Positions 32,217-33,239 of a DNA stretch of 33,239 nt are shown here, in pieces. The DNA lies in the NCBI GenBank assembly GCA_965215775.1, contig CBDCEG010000014.1, positions 1 through 33,239 of the forward strand, written 5' to 3'. Both the position numbers and the translations under genes were made by a program. Under the pieces are notes generated by a model. That model was not told the origin of the DNA. It did no database searches and saw nothing but the letters and a program-made list of their open reading frames with translations. Every line of letters begins with the position of its first letter. Positions within the stretch are counted from its first letter, which is position 1. Origin of the DNA: CBDCEG01 sp965215775. GTDB lineage: Bacteria; Pseudomonadota; Gammaproteobacteria; Cardiobacteriales; Ostreibacteriaceae.

Positions 32217-33239
32217 CTAGTTTCTAAATCGAAGTGCAACTAAATTTTATTTTCTGGTTTTAATTTGGAACTAGTTGTTTTTATTTTTATTAACTAAGAT
32301 AATAACATTATGAAAAAATACACACAATTAACCAGAACTGATATGACAAAAATTGAAACATTGCTTGAGGAGAATTATAATCCTTGTGAAATAGCGATAA
32401 AACTAGGCAAAAATAAGACTACAATATACCGCTGCATAAAAAATAATAAAAACGCAGAAACCTTTGTTGGTGAAGAGGCATGGGAGAAAGTTTCCAAGAG
32501 GAAATCTATTGCAAATAAGCATGTTAGGATATTACCTGATAGTATTTTAGAGAAATATATTTTGATAAAAATAGAGCAACATTGGTCGCCAGAACAAATT
32601 TCTGGAAAGTGGCGAGAGGAGGCGCAAGAATCGATTTGCCACGAGACTATTTATCAATTTGTTTATAAGTATCACCCAAAATTAGTTAAGATGTATTTCA
32701 GAAGAAAAGGTAAGAAATATCAACATAATAGAAAGGAAAAATATCAAATAAAAGATCGTAGAATGATTGATGAAAGACCGCAAAATATTGAGCTTAGAAA
32801 AGAAGTTGGACACTGGGAAGGAGACACAATTGTCGGTAAAAATCACCAAGGCGCGATAGTTACAAATGTTGAAAGAAAAAGTGGTAAATTAATTGCTTCC
32901 AAAGTGAAAAAATCAACTGCAAAAGCTATTTTAGAAGCTACAGTTAAAGATTTCAAAGACTTACCAAATGAGTTACGAATAAGCATGACATACGATAATG
33001 GCAAAGAGTTTTCTTTACACCAAGAGATTGAAAAACAAGTGAAAATGAATGTTTATTTTGCACACGCTTACTCACCTTGGGAAAGAGGAACTAATGAAAA
33101 TACCAACGGTTTGCTCCGAGAATTTATTCCCAAAGGCACTGATTTTAATAATGTTTCTGATGAAGAACTTGCTTATTTTGTGGAACTTATTAATAATAGA
33201 CCACGAAAACGACTAGGATTTAAAACCCCAAATGAAGTC
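32217..33239 (+). mobile_element. IS30-family insertion sequence (right end outside window)
   Basis: The element is recognised by its transposase from 32310. The left boundary is estimated at about 32214-32220 from where the hslR reading ends. The sequence there (TTTCTAAATCGAAGTGCAAC) is of the type seen at IS30-family ends, but the inverted-repeat partner is beyond the window. Confidence 0.8.
32310..33239 (+). CDS. IS30-family transposase (C-terminus outside window)
   Basis: The 310 codons are open from ATG at 32310 to the end of the window. The N-terminal HTH (NPCEIAIKLGKNKTTIYRCI) is typical of IS30. The DDE core has VGHWEGDTIVG (first D), MTYDNGKEFS (second D) and ERGTNENTNGLLREFIPKG (E), followed by NNRPRKRLGFKTPNEV, which is the usual last stretch of the family, so only a few residues are missing. 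No frameshift is seen, so it could be active. Confidence 0.95.
   Translation, partial: MKKYTQLTRTDMTKIETLLEENYNPCEIAIKLGKNKTTIYRCIKNNKNAETFVGEEAWEKVSKRKSIANKHVRILPDSILEKYILIKIEQHWSPEQISGKWREEAQESICHETIYQFVYKYHPKLVKMYFRRKGKKYQHNRKEKYQIKDRRMIDERPQNIELRKEVGHWEGDTIVGKNHQGAIVTNVERKSGKLIASKVKKSTAKAILEATVKDFKDLPNELRISMTYDNGKEFSLHQEIEKQVKMNVYFAHAYSPWERGTNENTNGLLREFIPKGTDFNNVSDEELAYFVELINNRPRKRLGFKTPNEV

Overview
The window is an A/T-rich stretch of a Gram-negative genome, most likely a gammaproteobacterium. The evidence is the yoaA-tsaB pair arranged as in E. coli, a class A PBP1b beside a TPR lipoprotein resembling LpoP, thyA and lgt adjacent, tamB, lipoboxes throughout, and a canonical (Vibrio/E. 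coli type, not Francisella FPI type) Hcp and VgrG. The genus cannot be named from the sequence. Two nearly complete copies of one IS3-family element, an IS30-family element and several broken genes show active insertion-sequence turnover.

Layout. 1-1158: an IS3-family element cut by the window edge, inserted into a metallo-beta-lactamase-fold gene (1159-1490, minus) that diverges from a LysR regulator (1596-2486). 2564-3943: hemN. 4000-11733: a minus-strand housekeeping block read lgt-thyA-mrcB-lpoP-like-yoaA-tsaB (lipoprotein maturation, dTMP synthesis, peptidoglycan synthase with probable activator, FeS helicase, tRNA t6A modification). 11906-15757: tamB, followed by two small rhodaneses, one exported and one cytosolic. 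16615-16944: tRNA-Pro(TGG), tRNA-Arg(TCT), tRNA-His(GTG).

17417-31905: an auxiliary type VI secretion (T6SS) island with no sheath, baseplate or membrane-complex genes. Its order is hcp, vgrG, a DUF4123 adaptor, a small unknown protein, a 776-residue unrecognised putative effector, two near-identical lipoproteins plus the start of a third copy, then a VasX-like MIX effector. The MIX effector is broken by a -1 frameshift, a second one-base frameshift and the second IS3 copy (28751-30015, target duplication AGC). After it come a small lipoprotein, a frameshifted small ORF and a soluble immunity-like protein. Start/stop overlaps (ATGA, TAATG) couple adaptor, small protein, effector and first lipoprotein, and the MIX effector tail to its lipoprotein. 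This suggests two effector/immunity cassettes fired through one Hcp/VgrG. 32103-32216 is the C-terminal stub of hslR (Hsp15), and from about 32217 an IS30-family element runs off the window.

The most novel content is the 776-residue effector candidate with its tandemly duplicated lipoprotein partners. I cannot assign either to a known family by eye. The MIX effector and its neighbours look like an older cassette in decay, although a programmed -1 frameshift at a canonical heptamer is not excluded.
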